Notes: generated by a model from the sequence alone, not told the origin. A stretch of 64,000 nt of DNA from Diadema setosum (GCA_033980235.1 CM067077.1:2407972-2471971), one strand, 5' to 3'; positions 33,547-46,493 are shown, counted from the stretch's first letter. Numbers and translations are program-made.

Positions 33547-36494
33547 TGAAGGGGTCGGTGCATTATAGTGTTAACCCACACTTTGGTGAAAAATGAGTTA
33601 CATGCATTTACACCATCCTGAATCACTGCTCTATATTCCCTAAGAATGTCATCTTGAAATTTAAGCAATAAATGGGTTTTTAATGCAGGCATCTTTTTGC
33701 CCCGAAAATTAATCATATATTAATAATATAATGCTAAGCCACACTTTTCAAGATGGCGACCTCCATGGTAGCAGACAGAAGGGTGTCATAAAAATATCTA
33801 AATCTGAACAGTGAGGAAACCTTTTCATCTACAAAAATAAGTGATTCTGATTCATAACATAACTTGTACTCTTCTGCCAGTTATGAAAATGGAGATGAGA
33901 TAAACATTAATGAAATTTTAAGCATTTAATGAGTATTTTTTGTTAATTTTTGTACTGTTGGGGTTAGCACTATTTTCATGCTAATTCTACTGATCATGAC
34001 ATTTTTCCCCAGTTTTTTGTTTTTGTTGAACTTATCAGGAAAATACCACAATCACTGGTTTTAGGAGTATTTTAGCATTGTGCATTATGACCTATAAGAA
34101 AATTCATCAACATTCATGGTCTGTCCCAGCACCTTAAAGTTTCATTAGTGGGTTAGCACTTTATTCATGCTGACATTTCGCTTCAAAAGGAAAGCTTCCT
34201 CAAAATTAATCAGTCGTTAAATAACTGATGAAATATATTCAAAATATAAATCTTTATTTGTTATGTGTGTTTTTTTTTCATCGAAATGGCTTATTGTAAT
34301 AAGTGTACTGTCTCTAAATTTATGATTTTTTTTTCCCGATGCAAGTGTGATCTGAAAACGTTCATATGGGTACAAAAAAAAAAAAAATGTACGGATAGCT
34401 GAATGTTTGGACATGTGCCTTATCTGTTTGTAATAATATTCTTACAGAGTTAGATCACTAGTGAAACAACATTTGAAATTGTCATTGATTAATTTGTAAC
34501 TTCTTTTGAATAAAATGCAATTTTGCTATGCTTTCACAGCCATATTTAGGGGGATTAGCCATAGACAGTAGAAAATAGATGAAAACAAAATGCATTCTTA
34601 ATATTGATTAATTTACCTCAAATTTTCCAAAAAAAAAAATCCTGCCGCTGTCAATACAGTTGTGCTTCCCTGTAGTTTCTCACATAACCGAGACACGATA
34701 CTTACATGTTTGACATCCTTTGAAAGGATGTTACATTTATGATATAACTGCAAACATTATTTTTTCAAATCTAACGCTGACGTATAAAATTCATAGTTCC
34801 ATGTTGTTGATACCTCTATACGGTTTCTCAATTTAAATCAATAATAGGTGAAAGCAATCAAAGCGGACTTTAAAGCATCAATGCTGATAGTATAGTGGGG
34901 TTTTTTTACGTAATTTAATTTTGTGAGTCAATAGCTCCCTTTTTCCACTACTGAATTTACCCTTTAAACTCGGTATTTATCATGCATTTTTATGAAGAGG
35001 TCTCCATGTTGGAAAGAAAATGTATTTGCTGTATTCTGTTACAAATTTCAGTTTTTTTTTTTCACAGGGTTGTTTAAAAGATTAATTTACAAAAAAGAAA
35101 GTTTCCTTCAAATTAATTTGAAGATTTGTGATCGATAAAACTATTAAAAGCATATAGATTTTTTTCACTTTTTCGTGTATGTTTTTGTAACACCGTAACA
35201 GCTTTGACATGAGAACATTTTTTTCTTGTTCCTAAATGATCTTCATGATCCAAATGTAGTCTGAAAACGTGCATATGGGGTAATGATGTATTTGTATAAA
35301 CACACCAACTTGGTATAATACGTAGACTATTTTGGTCTTTTTCGGCACATTGTATTTCAGCATGTATGGTCTGTGCGAATATACGAAATCTATACGTGTT
35401 CAGACTTCCAAAGAGATTTTTTCCCAATTTTTAAAAATGTTCTTTTTGTGGATTTTGGGCCATTAAGAGTTAGTCATTTATTTTGAATTAAGAACTTTCC
35501 TGCATGATTTCAAACAGCCTGCATTTACCAACGAACATGGGGGGGGGGGGGAGGATTCATTGAGGCATGTACAGTCATAATTCTCATGCAACACTATTTT
35601 TTTGGTAAATTCGTTGTCATACAAAGAAGGATTTTAGAGTACATTGGTGATTTTGATACCCTAAACAAGAAAACCGATCTACCTAAACAAGGCTTTAATG
35701 TCTATTTTATGGTATTTTATTCCCTTTAACAAAAGACATGATAATCTCTGGAATAATGTTGATATGTACCATTTTACTTTATTTTCTCTGATCTATACTC
35801 TAAATTTAAAATGCGTTATATGCATAATGCTGAAGAAGGGACTCTTTCCCTGCTTTTAAGTACAAGGAAGATGTAAAATCCTCAATGAGATATAACCCCT
35901 TCCCCCCCCCCCCAACAAATCATATTATTATTTTGTATGACACTGAATGCTATGTCTTTTAAAACTTGAATTGTTGAAATTGTTTAATATCCACATTTCA
36001 AGATGTCTTTATGCGTATATGATTATGTGCGCGTGTGTGCGTCTGAAATATATGCAAAGTTTGTCTTCATAATTCAAAGAGATTATACAATACAGACAGT
36101 TAAAAAAAAAAAAAAATCTTATTTTAATTTCACGTCACAAAGGAGGGAAACTCAAATATTACATTAATTTTCCATTTTTAGCGAAGAGATATTGATATTT
36201 TGTGAGTTTTCAAAAAATAAAGAGTATTTGTATACACGACGGATTTGGCTGCATTAAAGTGCTAAGCCACAAATTCAAAATGTGACTTGAAAAATCCTCT
36301 TGAATCCACCAAAATATCAGTGTAGTAAATTTCCCCAAGACACTATACAATCTTGAGTATGTAAAGGTTCATATACGAAAAAATTGGCCTTCTCGAGTCA
36401 CTGACCTGATTTATGGATTTTTTCAAACTTTCAAAAGCGATTATCTCAAAATGAACATTGTGTGGGTTAGCACTATAATGCACCGACCCCTTCA
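33547..36494. mobile_element. 2.9-kb non-autonomous DNA element with 35-bp TIRs
   Basis: Ends are TGAAGGGGTCGGTGCATTAT inverted at both sides, matching over 35 bp with one mismatch, flanked by TATA (or TA) on each side. The flanking repeat unit continues across the insertion. The interior is AT-rich with no transposase. GGGTTAGCACT or GCTAAGCCACA phrases recur near the ends (33,732; 33,960; 34,150; 36,261), like subterminal binding sites. Superfamily not assigned; a TA target would fit Tc1/mariner-like transposases. Confidence 0.85.
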
Positions 36495-36845
36495 TATATT
36501 ACAATTAATCTAATACATACAATAATTAACAAAAAGGGTTATGAATATTTATCTTCATGATGGAAAATGGAAAAAACGGGTTTTCTTTCCATCCCTTCAT
36601 CATCTCATCTGCATTACGTGATCGTGTCCTATATCAACCTGTCATAAATGTAGAAAGGTGAAAGGTATAAACATTAAATACTATGCTAAAACTATGCAAC
36701 ATGGAAAGAAACAAACTATTCTTTTTAGTCCAACATGGCGAAAACATCGTTTAGTATCTCAATCACGTGTTTGTTTGTTTGCTTGTGTTTTTAATTCCAG
36801 GAAGGTTTCCCATGCATTGGAAACTAAATGAGGCAAAGAAGATAC

Positions 36846-37016
36846 CTTCGCTCCTGCTGCTGATGTAACAAGGGCAAGAAAAAAAAAAACATCTGCTATT
36901 TTGACTTTGTATAGGTGTAACGTCTGAAGGTTTGGCATGGTGCAGATACTCTTGGGGTAGGACTCTGATACAGCAGGGGAGATGTCAGGTCCGCAAAGGT
37001 GTGTAATTGATTTAAG
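36846..37016 (-). CDS. LRR exon module (171 bp)
   Basis: 57 codons, phase 0, reading THLCGPDISPAVSESYPKSI, MPNLQTLHLYKVKIAD and FLALVTSAAGAK before a GTATC donor. One codon longer than the 168-bp copies because of an extra Phe in a T run. It is sister to the broken copy at 29,613. Confidence 0.72.
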
Positions 37017-37049
37017 CTTTGCCGCAACAAAATATAAGGAATTAAAAAA

Positions 37050-37880
37050 ACAAACAAACACGTGATTGAGATACTAAACGATATTTTCGCCGGGTTGGAC
37101 TTCAAAGAATAGTCTGTTTCTTTCCATGTTACATAATCTTAGCAAAGTATTTCATGTTTATCGTTTTCAACTTTATACCGTATCCGGGCAATTACCCCCG
37201 GAGGGCAATTACCCCCCGGCCAAATACTGGTTAGTGGTAAGGTAAGAGTAAAGATTAGGGTTAGGGTTAGGTTTAGGGTTAGGAGTTTGGGTTAGGGTTA
37301 GGGTTAGGTTCAGGATTAGGATTAGGGTTAGGGCTAGGGGAAGGGTGCGGGGTAATTGCCCAGGGGGTAATTGCCCTAGACCCCTTTATACGTATATGAC
37401 AGGTTGATATGGGACACAATCACTTAATGTGAATGAGATGATGAAGGGATGGAAAGAAAACACGCTTTTTTTCGTTTTCCATCATTAAAATGAATATTTT
37501 TAACCCCTTATTGTTATACTTGTTATTCATTTGTTTGTTTGTATTTTGTATCTGAATTGTACAGCGCATACAGAAGCATGTGTTTGTTGACGCGGTTTAT
37601 GAATGTAGCATTTATTATTGACGAAACTAAAGTTGATTCCTTATATAGCGCGTAATACTGACGTTTATAAGCGCATTAATCCGGAAAAAATGAGGTAAGA
37701 AACAGCATCATGTGCATATGATATAAAAATAGCAACAACAAAAACAACAAAATTAGGATTGAGAGTAAACAGATAAGTTTTCAACAATGATTTGAACTTG
37801 TCAATACTTTAATTACGAATATAGATAGGGAGTTTTTTTTTTTTTTTTTTTTTTTTTTGGCAGAGAGATGGGGAAATTAC
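37050..37880 (-). repeat. Inverted copy of the LINE tail and unit spacer
   Basis: From about 37,050 the sequence is the reverse complement of 36,500-36,790 and of the other unit spacers (GTGATTGAGATACTAAACGA, then GGTTGATATGGGACACAATC). The LINE tail itself is reversed from about 37,392 to 37,880, including a long T run near 37,830-37,858. This forms an inverted duplication facing the forward copy, with the LRR exon at its centre. Confidence 0.8.
37179..37383. mobile_element. 205-bp MITE with TTAGGG-like core
   Basis: Flanked by the 8-bp duplication CTTTATAC (37171-37178 and 37384-37391). Both ends carry doubled GGGCAATTACCCC blocks in inverted orientation. The middle (about 37,240-37,345) is a run of GGGTTA/GGATTA-type units resembling vertebrate-type telomere repeat. 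The 8-bp duplication points to hAT mobilisation. Confidence 0.88.
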
Positions 37881-40545
37881 CGATATAAGGAATACACTAA
37901 TGATATGACCCTTACAAAAATAAATTATATGACCTCATAAATCCACTTCTCCAATTCCCCCACTAACTAAGTGTGTTCTATTGATTGGAGCTTTGAATCA
38001 ATATATACATTAATGATATGACCAAGGATTACAATAATGATATGACCATTACAACCACCGTAATCGCCCTAACTATGCGATCTGCCAAGTTGTATGAAAA
38101 CGGTACAAGTATAAAGATTCATGCGCAGTTTTGATGCACATTGATTTAACTTAATAAACTATCGATACATTATACCGTTGAAATAAATGATTCGTTAATT
38201 TCCCGGCAAAGTTTGTACATTTCCCGTCAAAACTGAATGTTTTTACAGTTTCCGTCAATACCATTTCCAAAATTTGTACATTTCCCGGGTTGGCGTTTGT
38301 TTATTTCCCTCCCGTTGTACAAATCTTCGTGTTTGTATTATACAAGGCTTCACATGAATGAGGGCTACACACTTCATGGCAGAGGTATGAAAAAAAAAAG
38401 ATCATTTTGCATCTCATTTTCATTAATCAGTTGTTACTGATACCACCGTTGTGAAAACATTAAAAACTACCATTTTATATTTTTGCAGATTTTTTGCAAC
38501 ATTTTCATCCATTACTTTCACACACTGCCTCGTCCGCTTTTGTTGTTGTTGTTTATTTTTTTTTTGGCAGTTGGCATTGACATGCGTTGGACATTTCCTT
38601 CAATAAAAATGAGCTGAAGTTAAAAGAAAAAAAAAAATCGGCCAAAAAAAAAAAAAAAAAAGAAATAAGGCGTAGGGAGAAGAATAATGTATTGTTTTTA
38701 TCCGAAAAAGAAAATTCTCAGAGAACTGAATAGAGGATATGGCAAAGACCTGTACACTTTTAGTGCTTATTTCCCTCCGGGGTTGGTATGATCTGTATAT
38801 TGTGCTACAAATGAACTTTAACTTGTCTACTTAGGTTTTTCTGCTGAAAAAGATGGATAGCCGACGATTACAGACCGGATATAGCACGAATAGATTCATA
38901 GACAGTCAAATACAATACCACGTTTATGCCCTCTAAATTCAGCAACATTTTTTTTTTCTTTTCAAACGGATTAGATAGCATTATTTCACAACGTTCATGG
39001 GGCTCACAGGATAATAGGGTTACACATGCCCAAATCATCTGGTTTTACGGTTTTGTAATATAACAACATAGAATATTCTGTAACTTTTCTTTTCCCATCT
39101 CTCTCAACATAGGCCTAATATTTTCCATGATTATGCATAACACCTAAAAATTTGATCTCAAGTGTATTGTAAAAAACAAAGTTACATCTTTGATATATAT
39201 GATGAGGTGGTTTTTTTTTTTGTCTGTTGTTGTACACGTCAGTCTTGTCAGTATATGAATGATTTTAATTTTCAGTATCTTTTTTTTTCTTGCATAAACA
39301 CAGACGAATTGTATCAATATAGTTTAAAGGAATGAATTAATCATTAAGTGGGGGGGGGGGGGGAGAAGGGAATTGGGGTAAAAGAACATAACCTTGTGAC
39401 TGTAGTTCTTTTGAACGCAAACTATACATACCACATGGAATACCAAGGAGGCAAATCCTGAGATGGTCTAAGACCATGGAAGAACGAGTATTCAAAATAC
39501 ATATCCCCTCTTTTCATGACAAAACAAGCTTTACCGATTGTGAGCAAAATGACCTTGCATCACAAAACAAACAAAAAGTCACACACACTGATTTTGTGTG
39601 AGGACTGAAAACATCTTGACTTTTTCATATTTCTGAAAGAGCAAGTCTTCTTCTACATTATGCTAAAATTTGGGATCATATAAATGGGCAGAAAAGTGTG
39701 TTTTTAGCATATTATCTATTTTTTTGTTTGCAAAAAGTGTGATTAAATGTGGCTTTAGATTATTCTTTTCATTTTTTAAAACCTTGTACACAATCTTCAC
39801 TTTCAACTCCTATAACTTTTGAAAGGATGATGCTACTACTTGGAAAGTTGACATTAATTAAGGACTGAGTGTGTTGATAAGGCAAGTTTAATTTCAGTTT
39901 AATCTGATAATTCATTCGTTCCTGTTACTCCGGTGGTTTTCATCCTGTTTTTTCTTCCATTCATGGCACAGCCAGCACGGCTTGGTGAAGATAAGCGCCT
40001 GGAAAGACACGGTACTTCAGAGTCTCTTTTCTCAGTTCACACTTTTCCTGAGTGTGTGGTTTTCTTTGCAATATTTAGATAGGTTAGAAGAGTCCATTTA
40101 ATCTAAGTCTGCTCTTTCAGAATATGCTCTTTATTAATTTCATGTTTGGCGATTTTTTGTTTTTGTGATGCAGGGTCACAAATGATCCTCTAAGGTTGGA
40201 AAGCATGATTCTACAATATTATATTTTTTTTTCTTTCATTTAATAAGGCGTCCATATATAAGGATCTACTGTTTCCACAGCACGTGATTCTTCTAAAGTA
40301 TACTTATGCATCAATCATCTTTGATCTTATAACTGTGTATCATCATCTCCTGAGTGCATGTTAGCTCAATTCTTACAAATTATTTCTACGCTGTTAAAAT
40401 TAGATGAAAAAACCCAAGTAATAATGTATCATACAAGCACTTTAATAGATTCATGCAAACCTTCTTACAGTAATCACAGCTGATGCCCAAATCGGCAAAG
40501 AAAAGAAGAGAAAATAGTAATACTCTTTGAACAGAAGATTCTAAC
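37881..40545. other. Intron of the NLR gene, nothing coding
   Basis: AT-rich DNA with two TTTGTACATTTCCCG phrases (about 38,211 and 38,273), A runs near 38,640 and a G run near 39,350-39,363. No exon or complete element recognised. Confidence 0.4.
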
Positions 40546-40725
40546 CTTTGATTGTGAGGCCATAGAAGCCATTCCTGTGTAGAACGCGTCATGCAGCTGG
40601 ACGTCGTCCAGGTTCATTGATCTGAGATTGGATAGTGAGCAAATGCCTCGACCAGCAAGTCGAGCAGCAGAAGCAGGGCTATCGTCCTTGTCTGCTATAT
40701 CACACTTATCTGAACGCTCCGATGC
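40546..40725 (-). CDS. First LRR exon after the NACHT exon
   Basis: 180 bases (60 codons), phase 0 at both ends, with acceptor TCAATCATCAG and donor GTTAGA. The peptide begins ASERSDKCDIADKDDSPASA and continues with LSNLRSMNLDDVQLHDAF. It aligns with the later modules but is diverged and slightly longer, so it may be the older form. It follows the NACHT exon directly, with matching phase. Confidence 0.75.
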
Positions 40726-41144
40726 CTGATGATTGAAGAAGTAGAACATTAAGACATTCAGTTCTGCGTTTGTGTTACACTTGAAATGTGCAACAATCTG
40801 AACAGAAATGATGGAAAGAGGAAAATTTGGTATTTTTCAGGGAAAACTGTGCTAACAACTTGCAGAGATATCGTTTCTGAATGCATGGTCAGTTGAATGT
40901 CACAACTTGGGTATGCGATTGACATCCTCGTTTTCTTTGTGATCCGGCCACTCATTGTGCGTGTGTGTATGTGTGTGTGAACTTTGACTGTAGAATTAAA
41001 ACAGGTCATGAGAATTATAAGAATTAACGTACAATCATAACTCTCATAAAAATAAAGCTATAATGATGTACCGTGCTGCTGTGTATGTGGCATAGCAGTA
41101 ACATAGAAACGAAGTGATGTGTAGGAGAGGTGAGGAATGCTTAC

Positions 41145-42727
41145 AAAGTAGTCACAGGCCTGAAGTGCATACATCCATCTAGAAGTTTTATGGCCAAAAC
41201 CTTCAATGTCCAATGATGAAAGTGTGTTAAGATGAGAAATCAGAGGCTTGGCGGCATCCAGATTGTTGCATTCAAACGCGACATCAATGACAAACAACAG
41301 TTCGTATTTATCCCCAGCATTTAACATCTCACATAAGAAACCTAGGACAGCCTTTCCAACCTCTAGTCCTTGTGCTGCAGTGAAGTAGAGGAGGTATCGA
41401 TACCCCTGGTAGTCATCAATCAGCTGTTTTTTCAGCTTGTTGAACTCCTCCAGGTCGTTCTCATACAGCCATGCCAGATGTATTCCCGCTAGATACTCAT
41501 GAAATAACTTGTGGGGAATTCGGTATTCAACCACAAGTTCTGTTTTTCTCTTCTTGTTTTCCAAACTTGAAACAAAACGCTTCTCTCTTGTGAGGACCCC
41601 AATATCACATGCCGTCTGTAAATCATTTTCACCTGCAGTGAGGTCTTTTCCTCTGAATACAAGTTCGTTACGAAGGAGACTACACAAAGCATCTTTGCCA
41701 AAATTCTGTAAACAGTCGCCACCTTCCTTTAATTTCTTTTGTTGGTCTTCTTGGTCAGTCACCTTACCAGCATAGTGCTCTTTAAGAAGGAGGATCAATT
41801 GGTCGAAGAGTCTGGAAAATGTCTTTAGTTCCTGAATCACACTGCGGCTTCCTTCGTTCTGCCAAATGAAACAAAGCATGCTGCAGTAAATGGGGTAGGG
41901 TGCCATATTCTCTGCTACAAGGCTGTCCTCTGTCATCAATCTAATGAGACTCTCTCTGGCCTCTTTGTCGTTTTGGAAGAATTTCGAAATGTAGCAGGAA
42001 ATATCACTTGGCTTGAAGCCCTCAATCTTAACAAATGCGTACTGCTTCTTCAATTTCTCATTGGCTCTTATTCGATCAGCTTTCCACGGTCTAGTGGTAA
42101 CAATAACTCTGGAATTTTTGAACTTCTCGCACTTGATCACTGCAGGGGTGGCATCTCTTGAAGCTTTTACGCTAATATCCTGACCGTACTCATCAAGACC
42201 GTCATAGAGAATCAGTACTTTCTGCTGGTTCGTTCGAATGTATTCGTCTAATTCTTCCCAATCACAGTTCAGGTCATCAGACAAATTGTTCATGATGGCA
42301 TGACTAAAGATGTTACTCTCCTCGATTTCCCTAAGATGAATTAGGAAAAGGAGATCAATGGTCTGCAGACATCTTCCCAAAGCCCAGTCAAGTGCAAGTT
42401 TAGCAAGGAAAGTTGTCTTGCCAACACCCGCTTCTCCACAAACTGCAATACGTTTGGGCATACCTATTTTAGAGCCAATCTGCTCCAAGTGTTTAATGAA
42501 ATTATCATAACTGATTTCCTTTTTTTCATCCCTCTTATCATTAGAGAGCATCACTAAATTTGTGTAGATATCCTGCAGCTTCACTGATGAATCCGGATAA
42601 AGAGGGGAAGTGTGCACACTGCTGTACATGCTGACATAATGTTCCTGTAGCCCCTCCTTGATTTGTTGAATTCTGTCATTTATAGTGCCTTTACTGGCTG
42701 AGACTGAACTTGGTGAACCTGATGAAT
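41145..42727 (-). CDS. NACHT-domain exon of an NLR-type immune receptor
   Basis: A 1583-base open exon lies between acceptor TTTGTCTTCTTTCAG and donor GTAAGC. It begins in phase 1, as the Death exon ends, and finishes in phase 0. Exon codons 1-90 are a linker; the Walker A P-loop GEAGVGKTT is at 98-106, Walker B VLILYDGLDEY at 171-181 and the sensor-like RVIVTTRPWKADRI at 207-220. Helical and winged-helix-like segments then follow to ALQACDYF at the end. NACHT domains bind and hydrolyse ATP or dGTP to drive oligomerisation of cytosolic pattern receptors. Fusion to Death and LRR domains matches the large NLR family of sea urchins. No disabling change is seen. A longer open frame to 42782 is not used because the acceptor and phase favour 42727. 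Confidence 0.92.
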
Positions 42728-44600
42728 CTGAAAGAAGACAAAAATTGGGATCATCAATACCAACAAAATCTGGAATGCACACTATGCAACAAGGATTCTT
42801 CTATGTTCACCAAATCATGGATCCGGTCATCTCATTATAACATTAAAAAATCAAAAACAAAGCTAAAATGATTTGACTTCAAGAACGTCACATTGTTAAC
42901 CACATACCCTCTTCCGCAGCGCAGGGAGGGGTGGGGTACACTTGCTACAAGATATTGCTTCCATTTCTTTTCTAACATCCATTGAACATTTTGTTAAAGC
43001 ACCCTCCTTTAATTGAAAAAAAAAAACTTGAAATTATCCAAACATTTCTCACCGACATAGTACAGCACGGGCACAAGATAGACAATAATCTAAACGTTTA
43101 AACTCTGAATCCATGGAATCATATTCACAATCTTTCTTAAGTGTTCTGCCATATTTCAATTCTGCACCACACACACACACACACACACAAATAAAAGTTT
43201 CACTGGAATCAAACACCATTTTAACCCATTCCGGAAAAAAAAAAAAATCTTTACAGCTGTGATCATTCGGCAGATTTTGTCAATACATATTTCGGATGGG
43301 CAACATTCTGATAATCCCTTTTGACTAAAAGAACAAACGAAAAACAAACAAACAAACAAACAAACACGTAATGATAATTTACACGTCATCGCCCAATATA
43401 CTGCCGCAAACTTTTAATTCAAAGATTCAGTCTCTGATAGTTTGGCTACACTTGTAATCCTGAATCAGAATAAAAAGCCTGCCCGCTAATTCATATAATC
43501 ACATTTCTACTTTGATGTAATTTTTAGTCTGTAACTCCCAAAATGAGTGCCAAAGTAATAACAGAAATTATACATCATTATAACTTTTTTTTTTTAACTT
43601 AAACACATATTCTACCATTTGCAGATGAAACAAAAACCCAGCATTCGTAATCTAAAATAGTTCCAAAATGTGAGTTTGGAATAGAAACAACAAGTGTAAA
43701 AATTTGAATTCGTATAATTAAAGTTAATATTGTTAAATACACAAAATGTGAACAATAGTTATAATAAAATTGTTGCCAGACTAAAACGTTTACAGGTATA
43801 GTTTCATGAGAAAAATACTGTTATCATCTTTCATTATAATATGATAGGATGTAGAATGCTTTGTGATACAACAAACCTACACATGTGTATCAAATGTGTC
43901 CTGAAAATTGTTTAAATCACTTTTCCCAAAGGTAAACAGGACCTTTAAGGACATGATATTCTTTTATGGGAGGTGAGAGAAAACATGTCTAGCAGAGTAC
44001 AAATTAGGTAGATGAGGCATCTCTATCACGTGTGTGGATTCTTTCGATCGATTCCTACATTTTGGTAGTTGAAACACCCACAATGTCATCCTCTAGCAAT
44101 TGTCTAGACAAATGACAAGTTAATAGCTGAAGGCAAATGTTAAGTAATGAGCTGAAATACCACTGGCCATTTTATCTTAAGCATAATTCTCTCAGTATGA
44201 TCCCTTCATGCTGGGAGTTATGATACAGCCAACATTCAACCTTTGTATTTTTTTTTTATTGAAATTACAGAAGTTACTGCAGATGAATCGAATATTTATT
44301 TCTTCTTTTTTTTTACACCGAATATCAAATGTATCAATAACAGAAAATATGTGGATGTGTTTTGGATCTCCCTGAAGGCATTTTTGAATTTATGTGTGTG
44401 TCTGTTATTTTTTGTTTAATACATTTTTTTTTTTCTGTATCCGTGTATATACATTTTATTTGCATGGTTTTAGGAATATTTTATTGTATATACTATCATG
44501 TGCTTTGTAAGAAGCGAATAAAGAGTATAATAATAATAATAATAATAATAATTGTAGTATATTGCAGATAGTCTTCATGGCATAACACGTTACCATGTAT
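42728..44600. other. Intron between NACHT exon and LINE
   Basis: AT-rich. A (CA)n microsatellite lies near 43,166-43,188, a (CAAA)n run near 43,341-43,364 and a (TAA)n run at about 44,527-44,551 just upstream of the LINE. That run follows an AATAAAG-like phrase and might be the tail of another retroelement. Confidence 0.45.
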
Positions 44601-44708
44601 TTCCTAATACATTGCTGTAAGAATGTCCTAAATTGTCATTCAAGTTAATGCAGATAATTGAATTTTTAGTTGAATTATAAATAAAGTAATCACGACAGCA
44701 TCAACGAC

Positions 44709-45179
44709 ATGGAGCAGTACTCCCGATGCTCAAATATCCGCATATTTGGTGTGGAGAAGAAACCTGGCGAGAACACGGATGAGATTGCGGCAGATATCAT
44801 CAGGAATCAGCTTGGTGTTGCCCTTGAACCCAGAGATGTAGACCGATCCCATCGCACAGGAAAGACGAAAAAACCACCAGCGGGGACAACTGATAGGGAA
44901 AACGCAAAACAACGCCATCGACCAATCATCGTGAAACTCGCTACGTACAAGAAGCGCCGAGACATCCTAGGAAACAGAAGGAAGCTGAAAGGTTCAGGGA
45001 TATCCATCGTGGAGGACTTGACCTGGAAAAATCAGATCCTTCTTCAAAAAACACGTGAAACAAAGGAAGTCTTGTCAGCATGGTCTTCAGATGGTAGAAT
45101 CATCGCTCTTCTGCCTGCAAGTGGGGGGAAAACTGTCAAAAGGGTGATGAGAAGCGGCCACGACCTTGACATCATTTAG
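44709..45179 (+). CDS. LINE ORF1 protein (L1ORF1p/transposase_22-like)
   Basis: 156 codons, open, starting at ATG 44709. The peptide has NIRIFGVEKKPGEN at the front, then DVDRSHRTGK, RPIIVKLATYKKRRDIL and LKGSGISIVEDLT, matching the RNA-recognition and C-terminal parts of L1-type ORF1 proteins, which coat the element RNA as a chaperone. The coiled-coil N-terminus of L1 proteins is absent, so it is either naturally short or 5'-truncated. Confidence 0.8.
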   Translation: MEQYSRCSNIRIFGVEKKPGENTDEIAADIIRNQLGVALEPRDVDRSHRTGKTKKPPAGTTDRENAKQRHRPIIVKLATYKKRRDILGNRRKLKGSGISIVEDLTWKNQILLQKTRETKEVLSAWSSDGRIIALLPASGGKTVKRVMRSGHDLDII

Positions 45180-45372
45180 GTAACAGCACAGCAATGTATT
45201 GATTCTTCAAATGCAAGAAATTATTACCGGTACTGCCTTACATCATGGTACAGCTGTATCTTTATCTGTTCGATTTATAATCCTTGCTACCTCCATGCTA
45301 CATATATTGTAATTTTATACTCTCTTTTTTTGCAACTATTTTTTTTTCCTTCGTTTACTGTTAAACAGACGT

Positions 45373-46491
45373 ATGTGTGAGTGTGTGCATTGCTTTACAA
45401 GTATTCCCTCTTCTAGTCAGTCATGTCTATGTGTAAATTGTAATTCCAATATTCTACCATTTAACCATATACTTGATGATAATGAATTTTTCTGGACAAT
45501 GTATCAATTTTTTCACCTGTCTAAACATGTTGATATAGCCAAACTACAGTCCCTGAAATTGAATCCCTTTGTCATTAACTCAAAGCCACGTAATTTTGGA
45601 AATCATCACACCCTTGATGACGTAGAGAACAGTATTGACCCAAATTGCAAGTGTCAATATTTATTCACTGAAAATTTCTTGACTAAATATGCAAGAATCC
45701 AATCTCAATTGTCTTTATTTCATACAAATGTTAGAAGTCTTCAAAGGAATTTTGATCAATTTATTATGTTATTGTCATCCCTTGAATATACATTTGATAT
45801 TATGGCAATATCTGAAACTTGGTTTACCCCAAATTCCAACACTGACTTATATCATATTCAAAATTATACTCTTGTACATTTATGTAGACAAGACAAGATC
45901 GGTGGAGGAGTAGCACTCTATATTTCCACAGAAATGCAATATGTAATACGACATGATTTATCTTGTTCTACCACAAATTATGAAATACTTTTTGTAGAGG
46001 TTACTCATTATAATAAATCTATTATTGTAGCCTGTGTATATAGGCCACCGAATACTGACATTTCTTGTTTTACTGATAAATTGAATGATGTTTTTGAATT
46101 ATTGCAAAGTGAGAAAAAAAATATGTATTTTTTAGGGGATTTTAACATTGATTTGTTGAATTACGGTTCTCACAGCAAAAGAAATGAGTTTGTAGATATG
46201 ATGTTTTCTTATTGTATGTACCCATTGATAGACAAACCAACTCGTATTTCAGTAAATAGAGCCTCTTTAATAGACAATATATATACAAATAGATTTGAAA
46301 AGCAATTTCACTCTGGTATAGTTTATGATGATCTATCAGATCATTTCCCAATATTTTGTCTGTCTGAAGAGAAATTTCAGTGTAACAATAGATCATGTAA
46401 GTCTGAAAGATATCAAAAACGAATAGTCACTGAAGCTAATATGTTATTGTTTAAACAGGCATTGGAGTCAACTGAGTGGTTTGATATATAG
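45373..46491 (+). pseudogene. LINE ORF2: Cys-rich start and AP endonuclease
   Basis: Starts with Cys pairs (CECVHC and CLCVNC) that could bind zinc, then the exonuclease-endonuclease-phosphatase fold: LFHTNVRSL, MAISETWF with the metal-binding Glu, GGGVALYI, VACVYRPPN, LGDFNIDLL and SDHFPIF with catalytic Asp and His. The endonuclease nicks target DNA to prime reverse transcription. All key residues are visible. The frame ends at 46491 by a shift, so the RT half is out of frame. Confidence 0.88.
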
Positions 46492-46493
46492 TT

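Noticed and set aside
37240..37345. True telomere end
   Set aside because: The TTAGGG-like tract is short, degenerate and enclosed by inverted repeats and an 8-bp target duplication.
41058..42782. NACHT exon extended to the full open frame
   Set aside because: A strong acceptor at 42728 and donor at 41144 with phases that match the neighbouring exons define the shorter exon 41145-42727.
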